Positions 34,955-46,239 of a stretch of 64,000 bases of DNA are shown here, piece by piece. The position numbers were made by a program, and so were the translations under genes. Every line of letters begins with the position of its first letter. The stretch's first letter is position 1. Under the pieces are notes generated by a model. That model searched no databases and was not told the DNA's origin. It saw only the letters and a list, made by a program, of their open reading frames with translations. Source of the DNA: Xestospongia muta (Eukaryota > Porifera > Demospongiae > Haplosclerida > Petrosiidae); contig OY848919.1 in assembly GCA_963693285.1 (NCBI GenBank), positions 8,613,461-8,677,460 of the forward strand, written 5' to 3'.

Positions 34955-36066
34955 GTGATATTTCCTGTTAACACAATTGCTAAAGATATGAACAAACAAA
35001 CAATAGTTGATGAAATTCGTCATGAAATATGTCAGTCTTATATCGAGGCAGAGATTCCTGTTCGATGGTTCTTATTTCAGTTAGATTTAGAGGACCACCA
35101 AATGACCTCTAATAGCTCTATTGTTAGCAAGTCTGAATGTATTAGTATTGGTAAAGCCATTGAAATGGATGAGGGTGATGTAATTGCTGCCTTACTATAC
35201 ACTCATGATTTAACCATTTACCTTTATTTTCCTGAAGTCCTCCCTAATGTTGTCTTCCTTAATCCAAAGCCACTTCTTAACAAACTATCTCTGTTGATCA
35301 TAATTTCGTTTGCTGATGCTGTTGATCACTTAAAGAGAACACTAGGTATTCATGTTCATCACAGTACTCATGAGAAACTCAAAACTGAAGGAATATTTTC
35401 CCACAAACTATTCAACGAATCTCTACAACAAGGATTTTCAGAAGAGTTCTCAGCTGATGATTTTTTGAATTTAATGGAACATTTATTTATCATATCACCT
35501 CTACCTCATAAACCAGGAGAATATTTCATCCCTTGTGTACTAACTATTAACAATAATTTAGAGTCTTTAATAGAGCCATTCACTAAGAAAATAGATCCTC
35601 TTGTTTTAACATGGAATGAGAAGCCTTTTCCTCAAGGTCTTTTTCCTGCACTAGTTGTTCGCATTCTCTCTCGCAAATCTTTCCCCATATTTGTTTTGTC
35701 ACCTCCACAAGTTGACAAACCACAATATTGCAATGCTATTTGCTTATCATGTATTAGTCTTGGAGGAGCAGTTCTGTTAGTAGATGCTATAAACTGGCTT
35801 AAGATATTCTATTCTGGTCCAACTAATGAGTGTTATAATATTCGTCAAGTTATTAAAGAGAGCATTGATGCAGTGGCAGACAAGTTCAATTATATATGTA
35901 GTTTAAAATATCCCAAAGAACAACTTCTCTGTTCAATTTGTAAAACAACAGAACACCTTTGTTGCTTGAATGAAAAGAAGAAGAAAGTTACATGTTGTAA
36001 TACCCATGTAACTGATGATCCTGACAAGGAACGTCAACTACCATGGTTTACATCTCAAGTTGAAGG
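34955..36066 (+). CDS. 5'-truncated Roc-COR family protein, COR part
   Basis: The frame opens directly after the retrotransposon with VIFPVNTIAKDMNKQTIVDE, resembling the end of a Roc GTPase domain. It continues as a COR domain: EIPVRWFLFQLDLED, ECISIGKAIEMDEGDVIAAL, VVFLNPKPLLNKLS, GFSEEFSADDFLNLMEHLFI and PGEYFIPCVL. A later Cys-rich piece (LLCSICKTTEHLCCLNEKKK then VTCCNTH) precedes a likely GTGAAT donor after FTSQVEG at about 36,066; read-through reaches a stop at 36,151. COR follows Roc in ROCO proteins such as LRRK relatives and drives dimerisation. All G motifs of Roc are missing, so this is a fragment. The frame itself is clean. Confidence 0.65.
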
Positions 36067-36393
36067 TGAATTATTAGCTATACATTATATACTATATATC
36101 TTTAGCTACAACAATGAAAAGGTGACTGGCTTATATAACTTGTATCATTAATGTTATATTGTTACAAGTGTTACGTCCATTACATGGACATAATGTTTTG
36201 TGGCCACTATTAGTTTGAACATGAATATAGTCTTAAAAAGTGGTTGGTTATCCCTCTTACATTGTGAACACATATTGTATTTATTATAGATGTTTCTAAT
36301 ATTCTATCAAAAGTTCCTACTGGTATTCACTAGTTCATAGTATAGTCCTCAACCATCAATTCTAACAATATCGACACAGATATTTCTTTCTAG

Positions 36394-36957
36394 ATGTCTC
36401 TCTGGTTAACAAACCATTACCTGATGACAAGTACGTGGTTCAGACAGTATATGACGTTAAATGTCATGATACCAAATGGTTAACGCTAAACATCTTTATG
36501 TTTTGCTAGAAGTAGGTAAAACACTAATAGAGTTATATATTATAATAAAATCTATCTATAGTATATAGAGAAATCTCTTCCATTTGATGTTGACAAAGAC
36601 GTTTGCTTATACTTCACATTTGAAGATGATGGTTGCATTGAATTAATTCTTAATGAAAAACAAGAGAATCTTTTTAATGGATAAAATATCTATCTTCACC
36701 ACGAGCCACTGGTAAATGAGATACTACAGATGTACATGCGTGGATGGGTACTTTTACAGGTCTTATATAAAAATGCTGTGGACATGTTTGGGTTTGAAAA
36801 TCCTCCATCTTGTCCTTCTATACTGATCACGGTAGCTGCTAGACATGGACCTAATACAGTGACTGAAATAAAGTATGGTATACCAATAAGAGGAATGAAA
36901 CCTAATAACAGGAAGGTAAATATTAGATCTTATGGCAATAGTAGAAGTGATAAGTAA
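36394..36957 (+). CDS. possible downstream exons of the Roc-COR gene
   Basis: Three acceptor-led blocks. From 36,394, after TTTCTAG and in phase with the COR exon, it reads DVSLVNKPLPDDKYVVQTVY and DVKCHDTKW. From 36,569, after TATATAG, it reads KSLPFDVDKDVCLYFTFEDD and GCIELILNEKQENLF, then stop. From about 36,763, after TTTACAG, it reads VLYKNAVDMFGFENPPSCPS, ILITVAARHGPNT and KYGIPIRGMKPNNRK, then a GTAAAT donor. I do not recognise the domains, and the second block ends in a stop before any donor. They may be the C-terminus or a decayed second gene. Confidence 0.4.
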
Positions 36958-37191
36958 ATCCATTATTTTAGACTTAATCATCTTAATATAGAGCACAAGG
37001 TATAGCATCAGCTATTGTTAGTATTTCTACTACATGTATAAGATATGTAATAATATTTATTGTTATGTAGGTAGTGTGTATTATAAGTGTAGTAACTCAA
37101 TTCACAGTATAATAATTCAATTCCCCATAAAATGAATTTAGGACAAAATTTTTGTTTTGCTTGTCTTCTTTGCATATGGTCATCACTGTAG

Positions 37192-40100
37192 GTTAACAAT
37201 TTCATATTATGTTACTAAGTTTAAATCTTACTTCACTGATGATACAATCTTCTACTTTCTAGAGGGAACTCATACTCTAGAAGGTACATTGGAGATCAGT
37301 GGTGTAAGTAATATAACTCTACAGGGACTGGGAGATGTAGAACAAGGCTTTCATGAGACAGTTATGCAATCCACCTCAGTAATAATGTGTAGTGATAACA
37401 GAAGAGCTGGCATAAAATTTACTAGTAGTACAGATGTTACAGTGAAATCATTAACAATAACAAACTGCGGGTTCTATACTTCTGTCAGTAGTCAAGCAAT
37501 CCCTCGCTCTAGCCATGTTAGTTTATTTTTTGCTGACATAAATAATGTTACATTAGAATGGGTATCAGTCCAGAATAGTTCGGTTTATAGACTCTGTATA
37601 GTCAATAGTTTTGATTTGAAAATTTCTACTTCCACATTTGCTAACAATGCAGATTCTAAAATTCATGGAGGCAATGCATACTTGGCCTATGATGACCGGC
37701 GTAACGGACTGTTCAGAGTTAATATCATGAAATCTAATTTTACATTGGGCCTAGTAGCTGGAATGGATTTTTGGTATTTTTATAATAATAAAGCTGAGGT
37801 AATCATCGAAAATTGTAATTTTTCGCACAATATTGTTGGGTATGGAGGAGGAGTGTACATTGAATCACATGGGATTGGTACTATTGAGTTTCGTAACTGC
37901 ACTATGTACAACAATACTGCACTGATATATGGTGGAGGCGTGTACATTAGATCATACGGGTATGGTAACATTGAGTTTCATAACTCCACTATACATGACA
38001 ATATTGCTCTACAATATGGTGGAGGAGTGTACTTTAGTTTGCATGGAGGTGGTAGTTTTGAGTTTGATAACTGTGCTCTATACAACAATATTGCTCTGAA
38101 ATATGGAGGAGGAGTGTTTATTGATACGTATGGGACAAGTAGCATCGAGTATCATAATTGCACTATATACAGCAATACTGCTCAGTATGATGGAGGAGGA
38201 GTGTACATTGACTTATATGAAGGAGTTGGTAGAATTGAGTATCGTAACTGCACTATATACAATAATAATGCTCAAAATGATGGAGGAGGAGTGTATATTG
38301 ATTTCTATGAAGGAAGAAGTAGGGTTGAGTTTTGTAACTGCAGAATATTCAAAATATTGCATACCTCGGATCAGGACTGTATCTTCGTTCTCTTCATGCT
38401 ACTTCAACATCAAGTAGCCTTTATTTTCAGAATGTTTTATTTCATTTCAATAAAGCAACCAATAAACTGGCTGTATATCGAAAAATATATCAATCTGCTG
38501 TGGTATTATTCAACATTGCTAATGTTATGTTTTTGAAAAATTGAAGTTAGTAATCACAACACAAGTGGTTTAGTGTGTTTCAATAGCCAAATAACATTTA
38601 ATGGGGATAGCATATTTTTAAACAATTCTGGCATTAATGGTGGAGGCATTGCTTTGTATGAGTCTTCACGATTGTTACTTAGTGAACATATCAACAACAC
38701 TGTGAGCATATCATTTTTCAATAATCATGCCAGTGTGTCGGGTGGAGGAATGTTTGTATCACAAGTAGTTGGTGTAGACAGGAGCACTGATTGTTCATTT
38801 GAACTTATTCCACATCATTCTTACTATAATTCTAGTGCTATGTTTTATTTTGTTAACAATACAGCTGACATATCAGGTGACATACTATATGGTGGTAATG
38901 TTGACAAATGTTATGAAGATGATGAATTTAAAAACCTTTTTCACTACCCTAAACAGACTGGTCTATCAGTAGTGTCGTCAGATCCTATAAACGTTTGTTT
39001 TTGTGAATTGCATAAACAAAATTGTTCTATTAAAAACATCAATATAACTGCAATACCTGGGATTGATATAAATATATTGCTAGCTGCTGTTGGTGCAAAG
39101 GATGGCTTAACAGAGGGTGTGATTAAATTGACATCATTAGATAGCTCAACTGGGCAAATTAAACTGAATGCAAAGTGTACTAATATTACCTTTAAGACAA
39201 ATGTTTCATTGATCACAGCACAGGTATATGTCACACTTCAAAATTCAATTGAACCTTTATCTGATTCTTTAGCTAAAATCATTGACATTACAATTGAGTC
39301 TTGTCCACTTGGGTTTCTGTTGGGAAAGGACACTTGTGTTTGCAGTCCTGAATTAAATTTATCTTCAATAACGTGTGATATTATCACTCACAACATAACC
39401 AGACATGGTGATATGTGGATTGGTTATAAAAATGACTCAGACTGTCTTATTGTCCATCAAAACTGCCCCTTTGACTATTGTAATGATGGAAACATTCAAT
39501 TTAAAGTTACCTCTCCCGACCCACAGTGTCTTCACAAGAGGTCTGGCATGCTCTGTGGACAATGTACAAATGGACTCAGTCTCATGTTAGGTTCTAGTCA
39601 GTGTGGACAATGTACTAATGACCACATAGCTCTTATCATTCCATTTGCTGTGGCTGGTATAGCACTGGTTGCTTTTGTCATAGCCTTAAATCTAACTGTG
39701 TCAGTGGGTACCATCAATGGACTTGTATTCTATGCTAATGTTGTCAAAATTTATGAACCCATCTTCTTTCCTAGTGGTTCAATTCCAATTCTTAGTCAAT
39801 TTATTTCCTGGCTCAATCTAGATCTGGGGATTAAGACCTGTTTCTATTATAATATGGATTCATGCAGTAAGACATGGCTACAGTTTATCTTTCCGGCCTA
39901 CGTTTGGTTTATTCTAGTACTTATCATAATATTGTCACGATATTCCAGTAAAATGGTTCGACTTGTGGAAAGACAAGCAATTCCAGTATTAGCAACTATG
40001 ATACTTCTCTCTTATACAAAATTAATACGTACTGTCTTTCAGGCCCTTTATTTTACCAATATTCAGTGTAATGGTAACACATTCCCAAGGTGGACCATTG

Positions 40101-40838
40101 ATGCTAATATTCAATATGTGGGAGGTTGTCATATACCATTGTTTCTGTTCTCACTGGCTGTACTCATTTTATTAATTGTTCCATACACCTTCTACCTTCT
40201 CACTATACCATTATTTGAAGGACCTCTATCAAAGTACACGTGCTGCTGCCAAAAGTTGTCAACAAATATGAAGCCTTTCTTTGATGCATATGGAGGTCCA
40301 TATAAGGACAGGTATCGTTTTTGGACTGGATTCTTACTACTAGTTCGTGTTATCTTAGCACTAGTTGTGTCTCTGGATAATGATGATAATGTAAGCTTGG
40401 ATGTGTTAACATCTCTTTTAATTGTTATTATCATCATGTATCTTCTATTGGAGGGAGTATATCGACATTTTCCTTTACTTTGTCTGGAAGAATTTTTCAT
40501 TCTCAACCTTATATTAATGGTTCATGTGAACCTACAAACCTCTGAAAAATCCAAACGACAAGTTTTAAATATCATTTTAATATCTTTGTCATTTCTTGTA
40601 TTTTGTGGTATTATACTTTATCATGTCTGGGATCATCTGTTAAAGTCTCATTCGGAAAAACCAATTGCAAAAGTCAAGAAAATATTCAAGATACCACCAC
40701 CACCTTCACATTCTGATGATTTTGATTTCCTTCAGCACGTCCAGGATCTCCTAGTGTTGAAAGTAAACCTGCCACAACATCAGTGTTGTCAATGAATACA
40801 ATACGAGAATCACTGTTGTTTGAAAATGATGACTATAA
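37192..40838 (+). pseudogene. right-handed beta-helix ectodomain plus multi-pass membrane receptor, frame-broken
   Basis: After a TGTAG acceptor the frame reads YYVTKFKSYFTDDTIFYFLE then GTLEISGVSNITLQGLGD, the start of a beta-helix. Six GGGVYI modules with N-C-T-I-Y-N-N strands follow, starting at 37,844, 37,931, 38,018, 38,105, 38,192 and 38,282. The ectodomain continues to a Cys-rich stalk (CGQCTNGLSLMLGSSQCGQC). About seven hydrophobic segments follow, from about 39,630 (ALIIPFAVAGIALVAFVIAL) to about 40,620. No signal-peptide exon is seen. Three single-base breaks occur: a lost A near 38,355, an extra A near 38,537, and a lost base near 40,730. The last replaces the tail seen in the other copy (ending FENDDYK) with an unrelated short tail. 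Ligand unknown; surface receptor role inferred. Confidence 0.75.
37844..38340 (+). repeat. 87-90-bp coding tandem repeat (beta-helix coils)
   Basis: GG(A/T)GGAGG-GTGTACAT starts recur at exact 87-bp steps four times in a row, then at 90 bp. Each codes one 29-30-residue coil with the pattern YGGGVYI---G-G-IEF-NCTIY-NTA. Regular spacing and similarity suggest recent expansion by unequal exchange within the exon. Confidence 0.9.
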
Positions 40839-40839
40839 A

Positions 40840-41370
40840 TAGTGCTACTAAATCTGACAACATTTGCTGATTACATGTCACTCATATTTGTCATGTCTTA
40901 TATAAATAGTGTAGTAACAATAATAATACTTTACAATTTTTTAATCAAGTGCTACAATATTCCATTGATTGTGTTTTTATTAGCTGATAAGAAAGTTACA
41001 TTTGCTATTGTAATAACATTTAATGTTTACATACATCTAGTGACAGATTATTTGACAATAATGATTACAAATAGTGTGTAGATCATTTCTCACCACATGA
41101 CTGCTTATCACAACAGATACAACAAAAACATTTAAGGTGATCACAGTCAATAATATGGTACACAACATATATAATAATAGTAGATCTATAGACTATATGA
41201 TTAGTAACTTTTGTATTTAATGTAGACTTGTAGTTGTCTTAGTGACTAGTGACTTAGATCTTAAGTCCGTGTGTGATACAGTAAAAGTATGCTACAATCT
41301 GTCCCAGTGTTATCACTATGCTTTATTTTGAAGCTTCAGAAGAGAGAGAGAGAATATATATACTCTTTGT
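40840..41370. other. 3' flank of receptor gene, no gene seen
   Basis: AT-rich; matches 3,337-3,849. An extra GTCCGTGTGTGATACA stretch near 41,265 is absent from copy L. Confidence 0.45.
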
Positions 41371-42430
41371 GAACCTGTAGCAGCCTCATTCTACTTTCAT
41401 CAGGTAAGTCATAGGTAATTTTGTCATCCAAATCATAAACTAGTTCAAGGGAAGATGACTTCAATGAGCTGACAGGACATCATGCAACATGACTAATAGG
41501 CGTGTCACAATGCCTTAATTGCTTATGAATAATCAATAAGATGCAAAATTTCGTGGGCACCTCCTATTACAACACTATCTTTGCATTAAACTTTGACTGA
41601 GAAAAGACTTAAACCAAAATAACATCAAAATAATTATAATTTTCTTTAGTAGTGATATATAGTAGTAGGACTAAAGCAAGTATATATAGTGTTCTTATCA
41701 TTTAAGACTGTAACTGAAAAGAGATTACCAGATAAAACTCATATTATAGAAATCATAACTAATCTCATTAATAAGATGTTCCTTTGGTAGTACACATATA
41801 TCCTAGCCATCATTGAGATGAAAGTATGTATTGTTAGTCCAAAACATGAGACTTTTTTAACGCACACAAATACATTATCATAAGTTCATAGCCCACAGAT
41901 TTTGTTGGTTTTAAATAATGTATATTATATACCATTTAAATTGTATTTTGCAAGTAATAAGCTTTTGGAAATACCTTATAGATTATGAGGAAACATTTTA
42001 CAATTATATTTATAGCCAATTGTTAAAAATCAGTCTGATCTGAAGTTGGGCAACTGACCTGATGAAGATTCAACATTTTCATTTGTATCTAAATGGTTGT
42101 CATCATGAGAATCCCTCACTTCCTCTTTAGTGTCTATAAAGTGAATTAACTGATATCAAGACAATTTTTGAATTTCTTTTCTTTTGTTAAAGATGGCAAT
42201 GGACTAGTTCTTTTGTGAAGTCTCTCTTTATCACAACAATCCACATTGTCACAATCAGTACAACTGCTTTTGTGCTATAAGTTTTTGTGGCATCACCTTC
42301 CTTTTATGGGACCTCCCACTTGCAGAATCATTACCACATCTACTGGAAATGTTATTTAATGATTTTGTATCATTATCCAGTGATATTAGCTTGTCATTAG
42401 AATGGAGGGAATGTCTTCATCAGACTGATC
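41370..42430 (-). pseudogene. copy R of the acidic/basic exon series, broken
   Basis: Counterpart of 3,850-4,928. The acidic exons are recognisable (about 42,138-42,060 and 41,475-41,372). The largest exon (42,430-42,150) lacks about 10 bp after GACATTCCCTCC. It has further indels around the basic patch, so the frame is lost. Splice borders are mostly kept. Confidence 0.55.
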
Positions 42431-43039
42431 AGATGAAGTATGTTTTATACTTTTATTTTTTAAAAAGCTATTGCAATAATGACAAATTAACATTCCATTA
42501 ATTTAGCATAAAATAAAAGGACTAGCTGAAACTCATTGTAACAGCAATCAACTTACATTTTGAGGTGAGAGGCAAATGAATGTCTCCACTACTACATCAC
42601 CGTTAAGATATATTGGTTGTTGTAACTGGCTGTTAGTCACTTGAATTGAATACTGATTCATGATCACATGAGTTATATGTTTCCTCAAGAAAAGTAATAA
42701 AAACATACAATGTACAATGGAATGGACTTACTATGACTTCTCAAAAAGTGCAACTAGATAATATGAAGAAATGTCCTATAGAGAAATTTTATAATATAAC
42801 AGTGCTTCCACACAATGACACAGCAAAGCTGCCACAAATTACATAGCAACCACACTCAGAAACAGAGATGTGAGGCTTCTTAGCAACCTCTATTTATTTA
42901 GATAGGTGTGTAGGTTAGACACAAACCATATTGATTACTAAATACTTGTGAATAATCTATTAACATATTGTTACAGCAAAAGTTAGCATACAAGAAAAGA
43001 CCAAAATGTTGCAAAAAAATAATGTTTCAGACTGCATGT

Positions 43040-43470
43040 CTTTACTCAGTAGTATGTAGAGGTAGGCCCACATGTTTACGTATCTCATTAACTTTTTTCT
43101 TGTTATAAACAAGCTGTTTTCCATTGTTGAGATCACTGTCTCCCATATAAAAGGTAATGATTAAGTTATATTCCACTCATCACTTACTTTCAAAAGCCTA
43201 ATTTTATCATTATTTGAAGATGTTTCTATACTTTCCAAAGTATTAGTAGGGACTAATAACTTATGAACTACGACATGTATCAGCCAGTATTTTAAGCAGA
43301 TCATGTTCATCAGGAGGGCTCTTTAAAATATCTAAGAAATATAAGATTATGACACGTACAAGAATGCAGATAAATGTAATCCCTTTGTTACTAAGTACAT
43401 CCTCCATGTGTCTAGCAATGTCAGCAGTAAAAACAAAAGGAAATGTAGAAAAGTCTAAGTTATGAACCAC
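43040..43470 (-). pseudogene. copy R of the membrane/death-like block, broken
   Basis: Counterpart of 5,543-5,971. The upstream block reads FSTFPFVFTADIARHMEDV and DILKSPPDEHDLLKILADTC, then RSS and a stop; the GTAAGT donor has become ATAAGT. The death-like block has indels around the NNKKKANEI region and near TTAAGTTAT, so the frame is gone. This copy is more decayed than copy L here. Confidence 0.5.
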
Positions 43471-44459
43471 ATATAATTAACACATGGACATTCTTGTGAT
43501 TAATAGGAAGGATACTAAATTCTATTATACAATATATGAATATTGTATAAACATAGAAAGTATTAACAAAATGCATTTTACATAATTCAACAGAAGACTA
43601 GAGCACATTGAAGTGATTAACTCCTCCTTCACACTTGAAGACTAACAATATAAATACTTATTGATAGTTGTAAAAAGAAATTTGCTGAATGCTGCATTGT
43701 AATTATCATGAAGAGACAAAAGGCATATAAAATAACAAAGTTCTATAATGGTCTAATAAATGTAACATAGTAAATTGAAATGTGCTAGTTGAATTGTCCA
43801 ATGAAGTAGAAGACACATTTCCTTTGACCATTTTTTCATATAGCTATGATAAAACACTGTACCATGGTTTATTAGCCAGGCTACTGAAAGTCAGCCTAGA
43901 AAACAGTAAGAAAGCAAATGGTAACAAACATCTATGATATTGAACAGACTTTGTCCTTGTCAATATATATCTCTTTTATACAACATTTTGATGATGGTAA
44001 AGTTAATAGAAAAACATAGCAACTGAAAAAACTAACAATTTAATACATGTAGCCATGAATTTTTTGAAAGTGACTACTTCTGTTCAAAATGTTTCATATA
44101 ATTTCAGAGTGTTCATACCACACAAGCTATTTCTGCACTAGTCACAACATTTACTTCGGTCTAATATCTCTACACTTAAAGCTGTGAAGCAAGCAAATAC
44201 ATTCATAGTAAACATAGTATCTACTTCACACCAGTTAAACAACGTTCCTCAAAGCATACTTGTATTTGCAAGACACTTGCAATACAAAGTTAAGAAATCT
44301 CTGCACATGTATATTCTGAGCTATCAGCTTATAGGTAATTGATTTATACAATGAATATTATTACACAACTAATTGTCTTAATGTTTCAAATATTCAAACA
44401 GAATTGAACAATAATTAACAAAATAATATTAAAGTAGTTGACACATTGTTATGTCTTAC

Positions 44460-44547
44460 ATGACAAGTAACATATCTTCTTCACTTGTTTTAGAATTTTT
44501 GTTATCAGTAGTAGACAATCTCCTTTTCTTTATGGTACCTCTTTTGT
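44460..44547 (-). CDS. copy R of the small basic exon
   Basis: Acceptor, donor and frame are as at 6,928-7,015 (GTIKKRRLSTTDNKNSK). One residue differs. See that entry for the uncertain gene membership. Confidence 0.35.
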
Positions 44548-44984
44548 CTACATAGAAATGAACAATAAATATAATGAACTGAATATATTGTAATGACAAG
44601 GTTTCAATCTCTATGAGTGCCTGAAAAAGGTTCTGTAATAAATTATTTTCACTAAAGCATAGAAGAGCTTATAGCCTTCCAAATGAGAGAGGGGATACAA
44701 GTCCCACTTGAAAGCTCCACAGCAGCTCTGATATATGGAAGCTTTAAGTATTTGACAATTATGAATCCAGTAATTACCCAGATATAATTATTTAGTCAAA
44801 AATAATTTTATCATAACATTACTATTAATTTAATATAACAAATTTGTGTATTGTAGACTACAAGTTGTCCTCATAATCTTGTACATGTACTCCTAATTTA
44901 AACTTACTTTAAAAAAGTTGCTGACATAAACTACTTGTATAAGCATTAACTAGATGTCTCAAGGCAATGTGCTGATTTAGCAAC

Positions 44985-45253
44985 AACAAGTCCGATATCG
45001 TGACTACTTCTTATCAATTATATGAGCACATTGCTCTAAATATACAGCAATTACTTTGATGAAATCAGATGACCTAGATATAGATGTGAATCACAAACAG
45101 CACTGATAAGTTTGTTACCTTCAGAAAACTATTTTACATTGTACGACACACATCTTGAGCAGCTACTTCATATAAAGAATCTGTTGTTGTGATGATCTCA
45201 ATAGGAATAACAAGTGTTAAACCACATACATCTAGGGATAACTTGTGCTCTTT
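44985..45253 (-). pseudogene. copy R of the ZU5-like exon, doubly broken
   Basis: Counterpart of 7,490-7,755 with the GLTLVIP core intact. It shares the one-base shift between SHLYL and FIKVIAVYLEQ. It also has a private stop right after CRTM at about 45,134, where the other copy reads CRTIYNKF. The older shared lesion shows the exon was already nonfunctional when the segment was duplicated. Confidence 0.6.
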
Positions 45254-45541
45254 AACAATTTCACTAATCCTAACAAAGAAAGAATGTATTAAATGTATTA
45301 TGAAAGAATGTATCATTATATTATTATTACTAATCTATTATACAAGGAAAAGTTATTATACCTTTTATGAAAACTTGCTGATGTAGTCAAACTCTATTGC
45401 ACTACTGTCATAACTCACCACCACCAGCTTTGAGACTTTATAGAAAATACTAGTACTTTATTACATTTATACATATAATATATATAATCCATTCAGGTAG
45501 AATTTGACATTTGGCTCAATATTTTTTTTATCCAAAAACAT

Positions 45542-45784
45542 ATGTTAGTGAGAAATGATTTTAATTATTTAACATACTTTGAAATAGTGTGTAAATATCC
45601 AAAGCTCAGGCAATATCTAAAAAAATTGTCTTTCAGTAAGGTTTGTCTCATAAATACACTACATATCATTAACAAGCATTTGGACATGGATTCTCCAATT
45701 ATAACAGAAGCTATACAAACTATTAAAAAAGGACAAAGAAGCAATCCAAAAGAAGGCTTTAGTATAATTGTAAAAAATCACTAA
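45542..45784 (+). CDS. copy R of the small conserved ORF
   Basis: 80 codons starting MLVRNDFNYLTYFEIV. It parallels 8,028-8,252 but ends KGQRSNPKEGFSIIVKNH because of a small indel. Unknown family. Confidence 0.3.
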   Translation: MLVRNDFNYLTYFEIVCKYPKLRQYLKKLSFSKVCLINTLHIINKHLDMDSPIITEAIQTIKKGQRSNPKEGFSIIVKNH

Positions 45785-46019
45785 AGTTGTGAGGCTGGCC
45801 ACATGTGGTATGTTATTGATGGAACCTTTTGCTACAACATTTTCAAACTCTAAAATCTACTAATAATGTGCTACTATATCTATACAGTTCAAAAAAGAAT
45901 GAGCCGAGGATCAACAGTACTCTTAGTACATCATAGTTAGCACACCTATGATGCTCCAGACGACACCACGTGGAGGTGGTACTGTATTGCCGTCCCCCCA
46001 CCCTACCACCTCTCATTTT

Positions 46020-46205
46020 TTTTAATGGCCTAATATGCTCAAAAAGTATTTTTAATGGCCTAATATGCTCAAAAAATAGTATTAATGGCCTAATATGCTC
46101 AAAAAATAGTTTTAATGGCCTAATATGCTTTAAAAATAGTTTTAATGGCCTAATATGCTCAAAATATATTTTAAATGGCCTAATATGCTTAATTATTTTT
46201 GATGG
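46020..46205. repeat. about 30-bp tandem repeat, copy R
   Basis: About 6 units of TTTTAATGGCCTAATATGCT plus an A-rich linker. Two fewer than copy L. Confidence 0.85.
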
Positions 46206-46239
46206 CCTATCAAGCTCAAAATAAAAATCTCTGGGACTG

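Noticed and set aside
37780..37971. Minus-strand frame with Pro/Tyr-rich text
   Set aside because: It is the antisense of the GGGVY beta-helix modules.
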